Assembly (NCBI RefSeq): GCF_037975245.1 | Contig: NC_092569.1 | Location: 22,784,168-22,848,167, forward strand | DNA: 64,000 nucleotides | Direction: 5' to 3' | Origin: Apostichopus japonicus | Lineage: Eukaryota > Echinodermata > Holothuroidea > Aspidochirotida > Stichopodidae | Shown: piece after piece, positions 49,801 through 60,235 of the stretch | Position numbering within the stretch: position 1 is the stretch's first letter | Layout: each line of letters opens with the position of its first letter | Position numbers and translations under genes: made by a program | Notes under the pieces: generated by a model | What the model was told of the DNA's origin: nothing | Databases searched by the model: none | Seen by the model: the letters and a program-made list of their open reading frames with translations, nothing else

Positions 49801-51727
49801 GTTCTTGTCTACGTGATCACGTGTTGTATGGTAAAGTGTTCAATAGTTTTAATTAAAGACTTTGCATGAAGAAACGAGGATATGATAGCTTCAAGCCTGT
49901 GTTGTCGACAACGTGGGGAAATAGCTCTGAATCATAAATGACAACATTTCTACAGTTTTTGTTCTTTTAAAAAACAGAATCGGGAACTTTACAATGGAAA
50001 CGCACAGCGAGAAGATATATACATCTATTTATGTTTTTGTCTGGGATGATTGAGTAATGTTAATGAACAAGTCTGTGTTACTGTTCTACCTTTTCGTGAC
50101 ATTGTTTTGGTAAAACTTTAAAAAAAAAAAAACTTTCTTGGAATGAATCTTTCTTTCTTATTGTCGGTTAGTAGACGCACTTTCTGATGCTACCGTCACA
50201 ATTTCAAAACTAAAAACTTTTCACATTGTTTTTATTTTTTATTTATACCTTATTTCCTATCACTTTTCATAACATTTATTCTATAATTGTCGTACTCTAT
50301 TTGTATTCTTAACGGAAAGTTTCGTGCAAAATTCTTTCATGTATGTCGACTATTTAAATATTCACATTTAGTTGATGATTATTACATTGACATGCGTTAA
50401 AAAATCATTCCTATGGTTAACGCACATGACTGAATCAAATACATTTTTAACAGATATTTAATTTTGACATATTAAACTTCTGTGTCTAAGAAATTATTTT
50501 TTTGCGGAATACTAAATCCAACATATTGATCATATCAGTATTACGTTTTAAAAATAGCAATTTAGTAATTAAACTTATTTAGAACTTTAATTATCATTTC
50601 CGCATGCATATTTGTTCTTTTAGAAAATCAAAAGCTGAACTGTATTTATTTTAGTTATTTTAGTTCGGCAGTAATTTTGACGGAGAGATAAATGTTGTAT
50701 TCGTAATATATGAATTGTTTTATGAATTGATGGAAAATTGTCATCGTGAAGGAATATCTTCTCAAGTTCTTTCTTGACATTGTTACTTGTTTTATACCTT
50801 CGCATTTTAAATTTCATCCGATATTTTCTTTGATAAACAAATGATTAGTTCACAAGTTAATCATAACGTTATATTTCTTAGCATAGGATAATGGATATTC
50901 TATCATATGTAGGGTTTTGAAACCCTTATGCCCTCGTTACAAGACCGGCTGTGCACTCAATATGGACGAAAAACTTGTATTATAAACAGAATTGTGTGAA
51001 TTTGAGATATATATAAGTGATAACATTTAGACATTTCCATATGTATATGTATTTTGTATGTTTCAAAGTTCTTCTCAAAAGATATTTGTCTTGATTTTTA
51101 ATAGTTTAGCCTCTAAAAAGACATGTCAAAGATAGATGTTCTGCCTAGTAAAATTCTGTTGTAGATTTTCTTTTTACGCGTTTGTTGGATTCTCAAAAAA
51201 TCAATGATGTAATTCATAATTGGGTATCAACTAATGATACAGGATTGACAGTACGAATAGTGGGGCTATCAGCAGAAAATATAAGGGCAAGATAATAAAT
51301 GCAATAAAGTAATAAAGAGAGATAATTGTGTGCAGAATAATGCTCGATAACGCACAACATTTACACACACAAAACAAAAACATATCTCTATTTCAAAAAA
51401 GTTACAGTTGAATAGAGGCGATAGCTCACCAATCGTAATATTCTCTACAAATACTCGACGTAACAAGTCAGCGCAGATAGAAGTTGTTTTATTTTATATG
51501 TAGAAAGACGTACAGGAATTTGTTAATCTGAAGTTAATGAAATACTGAGTACCAAATTGTAAATCAGTGAAAAAAAAATTATACAAGTAAAACAAATCAA
51601 TTCAAGTTTATTTTGAAGAAATTAATTTCATTTTATTAATATTTTAGAGACTTACCCGAAAACCATTTGAGTTTAAAAGCAGCAACACCGCAAAGACGAA
51701 AAAACATTTGCTTCGAAGTTCTGCCAT
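40370..51727 (-). CDS. FREP-3: secreted half-FReD / TIL / EGF / FReD protein with Tyr/Cys-rich insert
   Basis: Complete gene on the minus strand. Exons: 51727-51656, 45713-45683, 44788-44616, 44218-43954, 43587-43379, 42994-42695, 42441-42174 and 40821-40370 (TGA stop). All junctions are GT-AG and all phases agree, giving 1770 nt and 589 residues. Residues 1-24 form a signal peptide and about 46-180 a FReD lacking its C-terminal part. TIL follows at about 184-245, EGF-like at about 260-305 and a full FReD at about 310-589. Residues 478-547 are an insert inside that FReD, between WWY and SCGYSNLNG, with 8 Cys and a run of 7 Tyr. From the domain families a secreted lectin-like recognition protein is likely; ligand and partners are unknown. 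Intron 1 is 5.9 kb and holds repeats. Confidence 0.88.
40499..40708 (-). other. Tyr/Cys-rich insert in FREP-3 FReD
   Basis: 70 codons between the WWY and SC motifs that are adjacent in ordinary FReDs such as FREP-1. The middle is dominated by TAT and TGT codons, one base apart, with 8 Cys in total. The flanks of the insert (GSTS, SFSNRVATGG, NKNP) are conserved in FREP-4 while the centre is not. Confidence 0.85.
41765..41828. repeat. 32-bp tandem duplication in FREP-3 intron 7
   Basis: Two perfect adjacent copies of a 32-base unit beginning GCTAAAATGCTGCAGCAG. The matching place in FREP-4 (about 63450-63482) has one copy, so the duplication arose after the segmental duplication or was lost in the other copy. 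Confidence 0.85.
42174..42441 (-). CDS. FREP-3 exon 7, middle segment of second FReD
   Basis: Starts ILQRRTSSSVNFYQNW, followed by HWIGNDKIYSLT and a YSSFSISNEGD stretch. 268 nt, ends in phase 1 before GTATGT. The usual DGS after QRR is replaced by TSSS. Confidence 0.88.
42695..42994 (-). CDS. FREP-3 exon 6, EGF-like module and start of second FReD
   Basis: Phase-0 exon of 100 codons. A Cys-rich post-TIL linker, the EGF-like module CSADATCEERNDVRRCYC...GDGLTC, then CSDLYAAN, GAYTIYPAG, FEVYCEM and SGGWTV opening the second FReD. Confidence 0.88.
43379..43587 (-). CDS. FREP-3 exon 5, TIL module
   Basis: TIL module with CERTCENPNDC, CLCPENHMVLGDNC and IPQEQCGCY motifs. 209 nt, phase 1 in and phase 0 out, as in FREP-1. 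It is clearly diverged from the FREP-1 and FREP-2 modules, so the two pairs separated long before each pair duplicated. Confidence 0.88.
43954..44218 (-). CDS. FREP-3 exon 4, middle segment of first FReD
   Basis: VIQRRLDGSIGFNRTW, EFLIGNEKLAHLINQKRY and YDNFRIADEWG motifs. 265 nt, ends in phase 1 before GTTAGA. Confidence 0.85.
44616..44788 (-). CDS. FREP-3 exon 3, N-terminal segment of first FReD
   Basis: YPRDCHEVLNQC, GVYLIKPDQY, QTYCDQNTTSGGWTV. 173 nt, phase 1 to 0. The acceptor CTAG at 44792-44789 is used because it fits the phase of exon 2; a nearby GCAG would not. Confidence 0.85.
45236..45345 (+). mobile_element. Penelope-like fragment in FREP-3 intron 2-1 region
   Basis: About 110 bases homologous to 25838-25940: GTGCGTGTTTTGTCC, a CTGTTACTGTTACTT stretch and the hammerhead-like motif. 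It lies on the strand opposite to FREP-3, between its exons 2 and 3. The pyrimidine-rich part seen in the other copy is missing. Confidence 0.55.
45276..45316 (+). ncRNA. hammerhead-like ribozyme motif, copy 2
   Basis: Same layout as the copy at 25881 but with the preferred GTC at the cleavage position. Stem I GCCT/AGGC, stem II GATCC/GGATC with a TTCTA loop, and core CTGAAGA...GAAA. The extra A after the core is present here too, so it is a feature of the family rather than a new mutation. Confidence 0.5.
45683..45713 (-). CDS. FREP-3 exon 2, 31-nt micro-exon
   Basis: Acceptor TACTTCAG, donor GTAAGT. Phase 0 in, phase 1 out, encoding a Ser-rich linker (ISSSTRVNDS). It is exactly the length and phase needed to join the signal exon to exon 3, and FREP-2 has a 31-nt exon in the same place. 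Confidence 0.75.
45714..51655. other. FREP-3 intron 1, repeats and no confirmed gene
   Basis: 5.9 kb, AT-rich. It contains the tandem duplication listed separately. A plus-strand ATG frame of 94 codons at 46519-46803 (His/Gln/Arg-rich, several Cys) has no recognisable motif and no sign of splicing; I do not call it a gene. Confidence 0.5.
47663..50955. repeat. diverged tandem duplication, 2.0 kb and 1.3 kb units
   Basis: 47663-48440 matches about 49691-50456, and 49199-49690 matches about 50465-50955; the segment 48440-49199 is missing from the second unit. Both units keep the 12-base palindrome ACGTGATCACGT (47782-47793 and near 49810). Unit ends share TTTGAAACCC and CTCGTTACAAGACCG. Confidence 0.8.
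51656..51727 (-). CDS. FREP-3 exon 1, signal peptide
   Basis: ATG at 51727 in good context (A at -3, G at +4). 24 residues: MAELRSK, then a hydrophobic core FFVFAVLLLL, then a polar end before GTAAGT in phase 0. Classical secretion signal. The sequence is unlike the FREP-2 signal although exon structure and phase agree. Confidence 0.8.
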
Positions 51728-54700
51728 TGATCCAACACGAAAGAGAGAAAAAAGGGTGCACGAAATAAAGGAGATACTTGCTGACCTTCTGAGACAGTGA
51801 CAGAAGTAATGAACGTGACATCTTTACACAAGGAGGCACCTTCATACGTACGGATGTCCAATTGCACCACGTTATATATCAGTCGGTCATATTTAAGATC
51901 CATAATTTATGTTATGCAATCTAGTTTGTCCCATATCGACATCTGCATTTAATGTAAGTGTCATTATTATTACAGGATAAATATGTGCTTTGTCCACTTA
52001 GAAGCTCTGTTATCTCGAATCGTTAGTGAGAATTTAAAACTCGCGATTTTACCACAAGGAAAGGATAAGAATGGTTGTTTACATCCCACACAATAAATGT
52101 CAAATTATCTGTATATTGACCGTTACTGAATTAAATGACTAGATTGTCATTGTTTTAAGCTTGCCACATATCTTTACGAATTAACAAATATTAAGTCGAA
52201 TGTGGAAGGCAAATGATAAGCACTAAGAACCGTGTTTGTCCGTCGTTTACTGATATGGGACATCATGCATGCAAAAGACGCTCTCAACGTATTAACATAC
52301 TTTAACACCAAATCACTCGGAATAGTGAGATATCGATATCAAACAGCACCTTTCGGATATTAGACGAATCACAGGAATAGTTATTTCTGCTGGCCTATCA
52401 CGGAATAGAGTATTTCTATTTAACGATGTGGTTTTGTTCTTATTTACTGGGGTGTTAAACATTATCAATAATTTGGTTAAACAACAACAATAATATTGTT
52501 TTTCCACCCGATATTCATGGCTCGTACATTAACTACTATTCATGTCTTGTAACAAATGTTTTGAACACAAAGTAGTAATTACTGATAATTATTGATAAAC
52601 GGTTGTAGGACATAACTGTAGTTGCTGTGCCAACCATTGGGTGCGAGTTCTTTAACACGCGGTTAGAAAATGAAGTCGTATCTAGTCGTTTTATGCTATC
52701 AGTAATCGTATGGGTATACCGGAACATTGCATTTCTTCGTTCTCGGAATGACGAATTGGCGTAGTATAAAGAGAGTTGTGAACTGGAATCAAACGGTACA
52801 GTACCTACTTTACTTCAAACACATATCTAGTACCGTACATGTTACTACTGTTCAAGTCTCACAACCGTTCATCATTAATCTTTACTTTGTGTTCGTAACA
52901 TGGTAACATGTGTTACAGGTGGCACCAGTACTTACTGTGCTAATTATGAGTATCGGCTGGTTTTTCACATATTATTATATTATTTGTTACAATATCACTC
53001 ATGCAGTAAACTGTTGAAATGATGCAATTCACTTTAAATGATCATAACCAGGAACTACCCATTTCATACGCATAATGATTTCAAAGTACCTTAAAGGCTT
53101 TAACGTTACACAATCATTTCCAAGGTAATGCCTTCTATTTTCCTTGCTGGTATGTACAAGATATTATTTATTAAACAACGTGGCTGGCAACTTACGATAC
53201 TCAACGGAATCTGGTGGACGTATAAACCGTATGATATCACGTGCTTGAGCCACGTAACACTGTTCCACGTGCTCGAACTGATGACATCACAAGGAAGCAC
53301 ATCTTAAATTATGACGAATCGTGGGTGGGGTCTTTACTACAATGATACACAGGCAAATTGTCAGACGGTATTATCTGTGCCAAGAAATTGGAGTTCGCAC
53401 TTCTTGTGTTAAAGCATTTACCCCCTTCCTCATATAACCTAGTAGAGGAATTTGACCTAGTTGTAATTACAGGATTGTCTTCGGAATGTGGTGAAAGAGG
53501 ATCAGGGCGAAGTATTATATAAGCCAAATAAAAGAAATCACATTAATGTTTACTGTGTTAGACAAAATGTTTGACACTGAAATAAAGTGTTTACTAGCAG
53601 TAAGAAACAACGAAATGGTTGTACTCGCATATATGCCGTGAGTTACACTGAATGATATCGATGGGTGTATAGTACATGAGGATTTGGTCAAAATGATACA
53701 AACATATGTATTTGGTGTATCTAATTGTAATATTATATACAACAAGGAAGTAGGCGGTCTCAACGATAATCACTGTGACATTTCGGAGGGGAGCCATCGC
53801 CTAATACTTATAAATGATAGGCGCTTATTCAAACACATATCTAGCAATATTCAAGTAAATTCGAAAATAATAACTCATTGTCGGAATATTTTTAAAATTC
53901 TCTCGTGTTCTGCATCATTTTCTCCCATTCCGTCTGAGTGTTTTTATATTTACTGCACGGGATAGAGTATGAAAGTCCTTACCATATTATTGTTACTAAA
54001 AACTTTTTCGATCAATATAAAGAAATACCATTCCAAAGACATTAAGAATATTTCCACCTGATTATGTTTGTGTTATGTCTCACCGTCTAACACAACTAAG
54101 ATCCCTTTGGATTACTGGTAGCAATTTTGTGATAACATATTCGGCGTCCCATTCTGCTTGCTATTTCCTGTCACCGAACATATCGCATTTCACCGATTCT
54201 AGGATATAAAAATAAATATTCATGCGTATTTGTCAATTACCATATTAAAATATATGTGAATAAAGATGTTTTGATTTCAAGTGTCGTATACGCAACCTCT
54301 GTATATATAATATAGTTGTACAGTGATGAGTGGGATTGCGATACGTCAGGAATATGGGATGTTGGAAATGGTTCTGTTAAAGTTCTAAACAAAATATAAT
54401 TGGAAGAGCCCCCTCTATTTGATTCCGGTGGGTATATGGATCGGGGACAACCTTTACAACATATACCTTATGAAATACTTATTTGTGGAATTGATAACCT
54501 ATATGTTAGCAACATCCTTTATTTTTATTTAATCGTTTTTAAAATTAGATTACATTGTTGGAACGTTGTTTATGTTGATATCATTTTCCTGATAACCACC
54601 TTACTTCGTTCGTGTTCGTAAGAGTGGCAGTTTTAATCGCTAATACGATTAATCGTGGTAAGTTTAGTTAATAGCTTTTTCTAAGCTGCAGACAGATCCC

Positions 54701-55440
54701 GTATTCTGTCACCAGTGTTGATTTTACCCAATGCAGGTTAATCAGTAAGTAATTATTAAAGCGATACAATACTTCGTCCATCGAATTTTCGAGTCACTGT
54801 TAAAGCGTAAAGTTACAAAGGCCTATTTTAATAAAATATATCATAGGATGTTGGTGTAACTAATTACATTGATTCAATTTACAGCTTCATAGACCATTCC
54901 TTTGATAGGCAATTAAAAATGTTGTTCATATACTTAACTGTTAGACTTAATAGCACAAAAACTCTGACGTTATACATAAAAAAGCGCAAAACAAAGTAAG
55001 CAACTTGGTACGTTTGTCTATGTGTGACATACATAATAATTCCTCAATGTTGTGTATTATTGAAATGCAATTTATAATTAAACTAAGAATTAGTGCATAG
55101 TGTGTTTCACTTAGCCTACACATCATTAAATATGATGTTAATATTATACTCTGATGCAACAATAAACAGAGGAAATTTGGACAATTTTCGACAAAAGGAC
55201 TCATTTACCTATATAAAAATGTTCAAGTCTAAACGTGATATTATGTCAAGAAAGAAAACGCACAATTTAACATGATTATTGAATAAATATCATCACTTAT
55301 AGTTATACAATGGTACATTGGTACAATGGTACATCAACTGAATTTGGTATGTTGTAGCGTGTTAACAAACACTATTATCAGTCCAGGGTGTATATCGATT
55401 CTTCGTTTAAGTTTTAACTGACCCTTTTACATAGTTGAGA
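51728..55440. other. FREP-3 upstream region and intergenic DNA, no gene seen
   Basis: Would contain the FREP-3 promoter; I see no clear core element. 53820-54300 is a diverged member of the repeat that also flanks the LTR element (26600-26654 and 35911-36200), and a short shared block lies near 54400. Everything else is AT-rich with chance frames only. Confidence 0.45.
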
Positions 55441-55450
55441 TCCATCAATT

Positions 55451-55505
55451 AAAGTGACTGCGCTATATTGTCTAGGACAAAGACATTGGGTCGATTCCCC
55501 AGATG
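55451..55505 (+). repeat. possible tRNA-derived SINE remnant
   Basis: GACTGCGCTATATTGTCTAG followed by TTGGGTCGATTCCCC. The second part is close to a tRNA B box (GGTTCGATTCC), at the right distance from a degenerate A-box region. Probably a decayed SINE head. Confidence 0.3.
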
Positions 55506-57504
55506 CAATATAAAACAAAAACATCCAATTTTATTTTGACAATGTGTTAACAATTTGACCTTTAGTGTTGAATGTCATGAGTTCTTCTGTTGCATATATG
55601 AAGTTATTAGATTGTTAAAACAATGCATTGATGTTACTGAAAACTAGGATATAAATATGAATATTCATGTGAAAAAGTATATTGTCAATCAAATATAAGT
55701 TAAAAAAAGATCTTATCATTTTCGAGTGTCGTTTACGTTACCTATGTACATATATTGATAATGTTGTACAGTGATGAGTGGGATTTAATATTTAATATCA
55801 AAATAACAAAAATAAAAACATCCCTTCTTTATTAATACATCCTTGCGCTTTTTATTGGATAGGCGTTTGATGTAAAGATCCCTTAGATGTTTCTTGTACC
55901 ATGACAATTTCGACTTTTTGGACGCGAGGTAACGGTACATTGCCATTTTTTCCACGTTGGCGGCGCATTCACATCATATGGTAATTAATTTGGTCTCCAC
56001 GTGTAGTAGGAAAACCTTTCGCTTTTTAGGGAAACATCTTGATGGAAACAATCCATTTCACGGGCAAGATTCTAAACAGACGTGTTGCTGGTGCTATGGT
56101 GGCGCTTCAGTTCACAAAGAAAAGTTTTAGAACTATGTTTCTATGTTTTATCAGATTTTGTTGGCTTGTATCACTTGGGTACGCAAACATATTGGGTCTC
56201 ATGTGTAAAGTGTTTGTACGAAAACGAACATACGTGGGCGTATAAGGCTGTAAATTGATGACAAGGTATCCGTATGGTTCCTTGGTAGAATCTGCAAACG
56301 CTTCCTGCATACACGTTTGACTTGCTCTGGATGCATCTGTTTTGCCAAATTTGAGACTTGGGTTTTGTCTCTAGGGCTTTTAAATTACACGATGTAATGT
56401 GTGATATTACTCGTTTCCTTTGACAGTTAAATAAAATTGTGATAAAGCTCATAGAAATATTTCATGTGATCAACTTTCTATTAACATCATATCTCTATGA
56501 TGATTTATTTTTAGAAAACCAATCATTTATGCGTTGATCGTTCCCATTTGATATCATGATATGGTATAAAATGATCAACTTTTTGTAAAATAGGTCAAGA
56601 TTTGCCTCCAATTCCGACCGGGAGACCCTCAACAAAATGATTTTAGAGAGGACCACAGACATCTCCATAACAGCTGGCTGGTATTCCCCATAGCAATGCA
56701 CAACCCTCTCAGGCGTATATTGGTACTTCCGGATATATTGAGAGATATGAATCCGTTTTAAAATATCACCTTAATTATAAAGAAAAAATGTATCGACTAT
56801 GAAAAGGACAATATACGCAATTTTCTCATGGGAGCTACCGTCATTTTAGCTTACGAATAATTGAATCCTGATAAACACGCACACTTCTTATTAAAATGAT
56901 TCTGGCAATATGAAATGCCAGAAATAAGACGTCCAAAGGAGTAAAAAAAAATTGCTCAACTCTAACGAAAATTGCCACCCAATTACTTCCCGGGTTCCTT
57001 TTATTTGATTGTTTTGTATTAATGACGGTTCTAGAAAAGAGGGTTAATTGTCTATGAATACGTTACGAGTTTAACCACTACTATCACAACGTCATATTCA
57101 GCGTATACAAACACGCTCACACTTCTGCTCAGGGCGTACTCAAATTGCATTTCAAGACGCACATTATCCTTTTACGGAAATTAAAGTGGCCTCCGCTAGC
57201 TAGGTCAGGTGTCATTTCAAAGGCATAAAACGGGTAACCTTTGGCGTAGTCACTACGACTGATCTGATTGCCTTTGTCACTGATTATACTATTTAATCCC
57301 GAAAGCAGGCCATTACGTAGCGATCAATCGTATAATTAGGGCGTAACGGCTTCATGGTAGCTGTTCACCGTCTACGTATAACGTTAAAATAAGAATGTTG
57401 GGCCCATGAAGTTAAATGGTGCGAAGGCGTTGCATCCACAGTCCCTCTTTCTCTCTTTCAGCCGATTTGAAGTAGAATTACTACCGAATCTTTAAACATG
57501 TATA

Positions 57505-57642
57505 TATGTTCCGCGCAATTTACCGATCTGCGCTATCTTAAGATTGCGCTGCGCGTTCTTAGGATCCTATAATTGCGCACCGATCTTAAGATTGCGCAAG
57601 GCCCGTCTTGCGCGTTTTTATCGATATGGCGCTATCTTGCGA
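57505..57642 (+). repeat. left terminal inverted repeat
   Basis: About 138 bases, GC-rich in an AT-rich setting, matching the reverse complement of 60097-60235 with only a few differences. Contains two CTTAAG-centred palindromes. Confidence 0.9.
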
Positions 57643-58640
57643 ATGAATGAAGACGAATATCATACATTGTATGATCCTGTAAACTTGAAATTATCTATAT
57701 ATTGTATAAATGTTGCCAGCCACTGCATTGAGAATTCCAATGTCTTTAGTTTTTATGTGTTGTGCTGTAAATAAAGAACCTGTTAACACAATTGACAGGA
57801 TTTATTTTTATTTCATGAATTTCTCAAACTCTAATCATTGACAGGATGTGTTTTAATAGATCCTTAAACAGAGAGGACAACGATTAATAAGAATGATGAG
57901 AACCGACTGGAAAAGGAGACTGGTTGCTAATCTTCTTTAGTGCGGTCCTTTAGTAGTGTCACAGTTCAACCTGAAAAAAACTAATGAATATTTCTTAGAA
58001 CATGCATGAAATGAGACAAAATTGAACCCCTTCATAAAGGAAATCATGCTCAATAAAAACTGATGTTTTAGAGGGACTCTTTTTCTAGGCTATACAACTT
58101 TTATTGCGAAATAAAGAAAAAAAAATAGAAAAAAAAACCTGCCTATAGCCGTCCCTTTAAAGGAATTGTCTGGTGGAAGATTTGGATATATTGTCCTAGT
58201 AGTTATTATTTTTCTCTTTCTAACTATGTAAAAATTGTCCCCATTCGACATTTTCTTCTTGTAGAAATCTGGTTTTCAAATTCACCAGTTTCTCACCAAA
58301 AGTACCGTTTGTTCGAACGCTTCAATATGGTGATTGACGTAATGCTTGCAGATAGGCAAAACAGGCGACTCGAAGTTAGCACTCCCAATTCCGCAGCAAA
58401 TAAACTCACGTGTAAGCACATTGGATTGCCTCATATATATAACGTACATACTCGCGAACGTATATACTACGATGCTCAGTTGGTGTACTTGTATAGCGTT
58501 ACACATAGTACACTCACACTCAAACCACAGTTCATTAACTGTTCTTCGAAATCGCTGAAATAAAATTCACGGATCAAATTAACAGTAAAAGGAAACTTGT
58601 AAAGTATTCGTTAAACCGAAAGATGAAACTTGGCGGAATC

Positions 58641-58800
58641 GATGTCATCGCAGAACTGTCCGATTGTAAACGTTAGAGTAGCCTATACACACGAACATTC
58701 TTCGCGCTGGAGCTGGATACCGCGATGTATAAACAACGAAGAGCCTGCTGTTAAAACTTATCTTGTGTTACACAAAGGCCACGAAACCACCGATCTACTA
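58641..58800 (+). pseudogene. decayed copy of the AELSD-type segment
   Basis: Encodes IAELSDCKR, a stop, then a TRTFFALELDTAMY stretch. At DNA level it matches 59460-59625 (GCAGAACTGTCCGATTGT, then CGATGTATA and CTGTTAAAA). Interrupted by stops, so not expressed as one piece. Confidence 0.5.
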
Positions 58801-58884
58801 CATATGTAGCGGGTTCGCCATCGGCTGTTACGCCCCCTATTTTGCGGCCGAATCGTCGCTACAACGATTCTCCGGAAACAAGTT

Positions 58885-59094
58885 TCATGAAACAAACGTT
58901 TCCTTTGTTTCATCGTCGCGACAACGTGTAAGAATCGTTGAAGCAACGTTTTCCTCGTTTAGTTTATTTTGTTTCTTATATTCCACGACACTCGCCGCCT
59001 CGCTAGCACTGAGTAAACACCTACGTTGGTAGTCGCTCAGCTCAGCCGTAAATTTCACTGTTTCACGTGTTCGTTGGATTATACTCTTATCCAT
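58885..59094 (-). CDS. short ORF inside the inverted-repeat element, AELSD motif
   Basis: ATG at 59094, 69 codons to a stop at 58885. Charged and Ser/Glu-rich, with the motif TAELSDYQRR near residue 17. Base composition is richer in GC than the surroundings. The same AELSD-x-QR motif appears on the opposite strand at 59464, which hints at real coding ancestry. Function unknown; it could be an exon of a captured gene or of a lost transposase. Confidence 0.3.
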   Translation of the reverse strand: MDKSIIQRTRETVKFTAELSDYQRRCLLSASEAASVVEYKKQNKLNEENVASTILTRCRDDETKETFVS

Positions 59095-59100
59095 CGTTTT

Positions 59101-59225
59101 ATTATTTCTATGGAGATTTAGCTATACAGTACGGAACTTTTATATACCATTATTCTTTTCTATGGAGATTTGTCCATACGGAACTTTTATATATCATTTA
59201 TTTTTTTCTGCGGATATTTCGGGAC
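59101..59225. repeat. short degenerate tandem repeat
   Basis: Two to three copies of a unit of about 50-60 bases with TTTCTATGGAGATTT and ACGGAACTTTTATAT. Inside the 2.7 kb element. Confidence 0.6.
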
Positions 59226-59403
59226 TGTGTTAAATTTTATCCACGGATACTCCAGTTTTCATAATCTTTTCGACCTATGCCAGCTAATTAACTTAATTGG
59301 GTGAGTTCAAATTGATTCATTTTTACTTCCCCTAAACATATATGGCGGCTTAAGGAGTTTTTTTAAATCATATCTAATTTATAAGAAATTTCACCGGAAA
59401 TTA

Positions 59404-59643
59404 TTGAAGAAATTGATCGAATCGTTGTCAGAGCAGAATGTAGCACTGAGAAGCTTACGCTTCGCAGAACTGTCCGATTGTCAACGTTTGAGTTTAGCCT
59501 ACATGCGAACATTTTTTGCGTTGGAGCTGGATAGCGCGATGTATAGCCTGAACAACTCAGAGTCTGCTGTTAAAATTTACCTTATGTTAAACAACGACCA
59601 TGGAACCACCGATCAAGTACATGGCGGCTTAAGGAGTTTTTGA
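59404..59643 (+). CDS. short ORF inside the inverted-repeat element, second AELSD motif
   Basis: Open for 79 codons but without an ATG before the motif, so if real it is an internal exon or a remnant. It contains FAELSDCQRLSLAY, then FALELDSAMYSLNN. About 300-base repeats surround it: the CGGCTTAAGGAGTTTTT stretch at 59344 recurs at 59624. Not recognised. Confidence 0.25.
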   Translation: MKKLIESLSEQNVALRSLRFAELSDCQRLSLAYMRTFFALELDSAMYSLNNSESAVKIYLMLNNDHGTTDQVHGGLRSF

Positions 59644-60096
59644 AAACATATCTAATTTTAAAGAAATTTCACCGGAAATTAAGGAAGAAATTTATCTGTA
59701 TACAAACGCTGTTTTTGTTGTGATTACCGTATAGGTATTGTGCGGAGGGTGGGTTATGACGCAATCTGCTATGGCAGAGCTGACGTCACGTATTGTACTG
59801 TTCAAATCATATTTGAAATGTCTATCCATAACGATTAAAAAATCGTTTCTCTGTCAAACGCAACATTAGCGTTCTCATACTTTGACAACATGTTTGGAAA
59901 ATTATTTACTATTTTTTAAGGTAACTTCTTTGGGCCACCAGACAATCCTTTTAAGTACTTATTATACCTACGAACTGACGTGACTTATCTCCACCTTGGC
60001 ATCCCATGGGATTGATGATTACGTCAGTTGAGTGTTGCAGAAAATTAATGAGGTACCGACACCATCATTTGATTCAGATACTCCATACAGCTACGA

Positions 60097-60235
60097 TCGC
60101 AAGATAGCGCAGTATCGATAAAACGCGCAAGACGGGCCTTACGCAATCTTAAGATCGGTGCGCAATTATAGGATCCTATAAGAACGCGCAGCGCAATCTT
60201 AAGATAGCGCAGATCGGTAAATTGCGCGGAACATA
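60097..60235 (-). repeat. right terminal inverted repeat
   Basis: Reverse complement of 57505-57642. Small differences include TCTTATAGGATCC against TCTTAGGATCC and TAAGGCC against CAAGGCC. Confidence 0.9.

Larger units (their letters stand above)
57505..60235. mobile_element. 2.73 kb DNA element with long GC-rich inverted ends
   Basis: Terminal inverted repeats of about 138 bases (57505-57642 and 60097-60235) starting TATGTTCCGCGCAATTTACC. TA stands on both sides, and copy A at about 38331-38336 shows the site without the element. The ends contain repeated palindromes around CTTAAG, such as GCGCTATCTTAAGATTGCGC, likely binding sites or hairpins. No transposase is recognisable, so it is probably non-autonomous. 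The TA duplication would fit Tc1/mariner-like or related classes, but the ends match none I know. Inside are two short frames and internal repeats listed separately. Confidence 0.8.
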
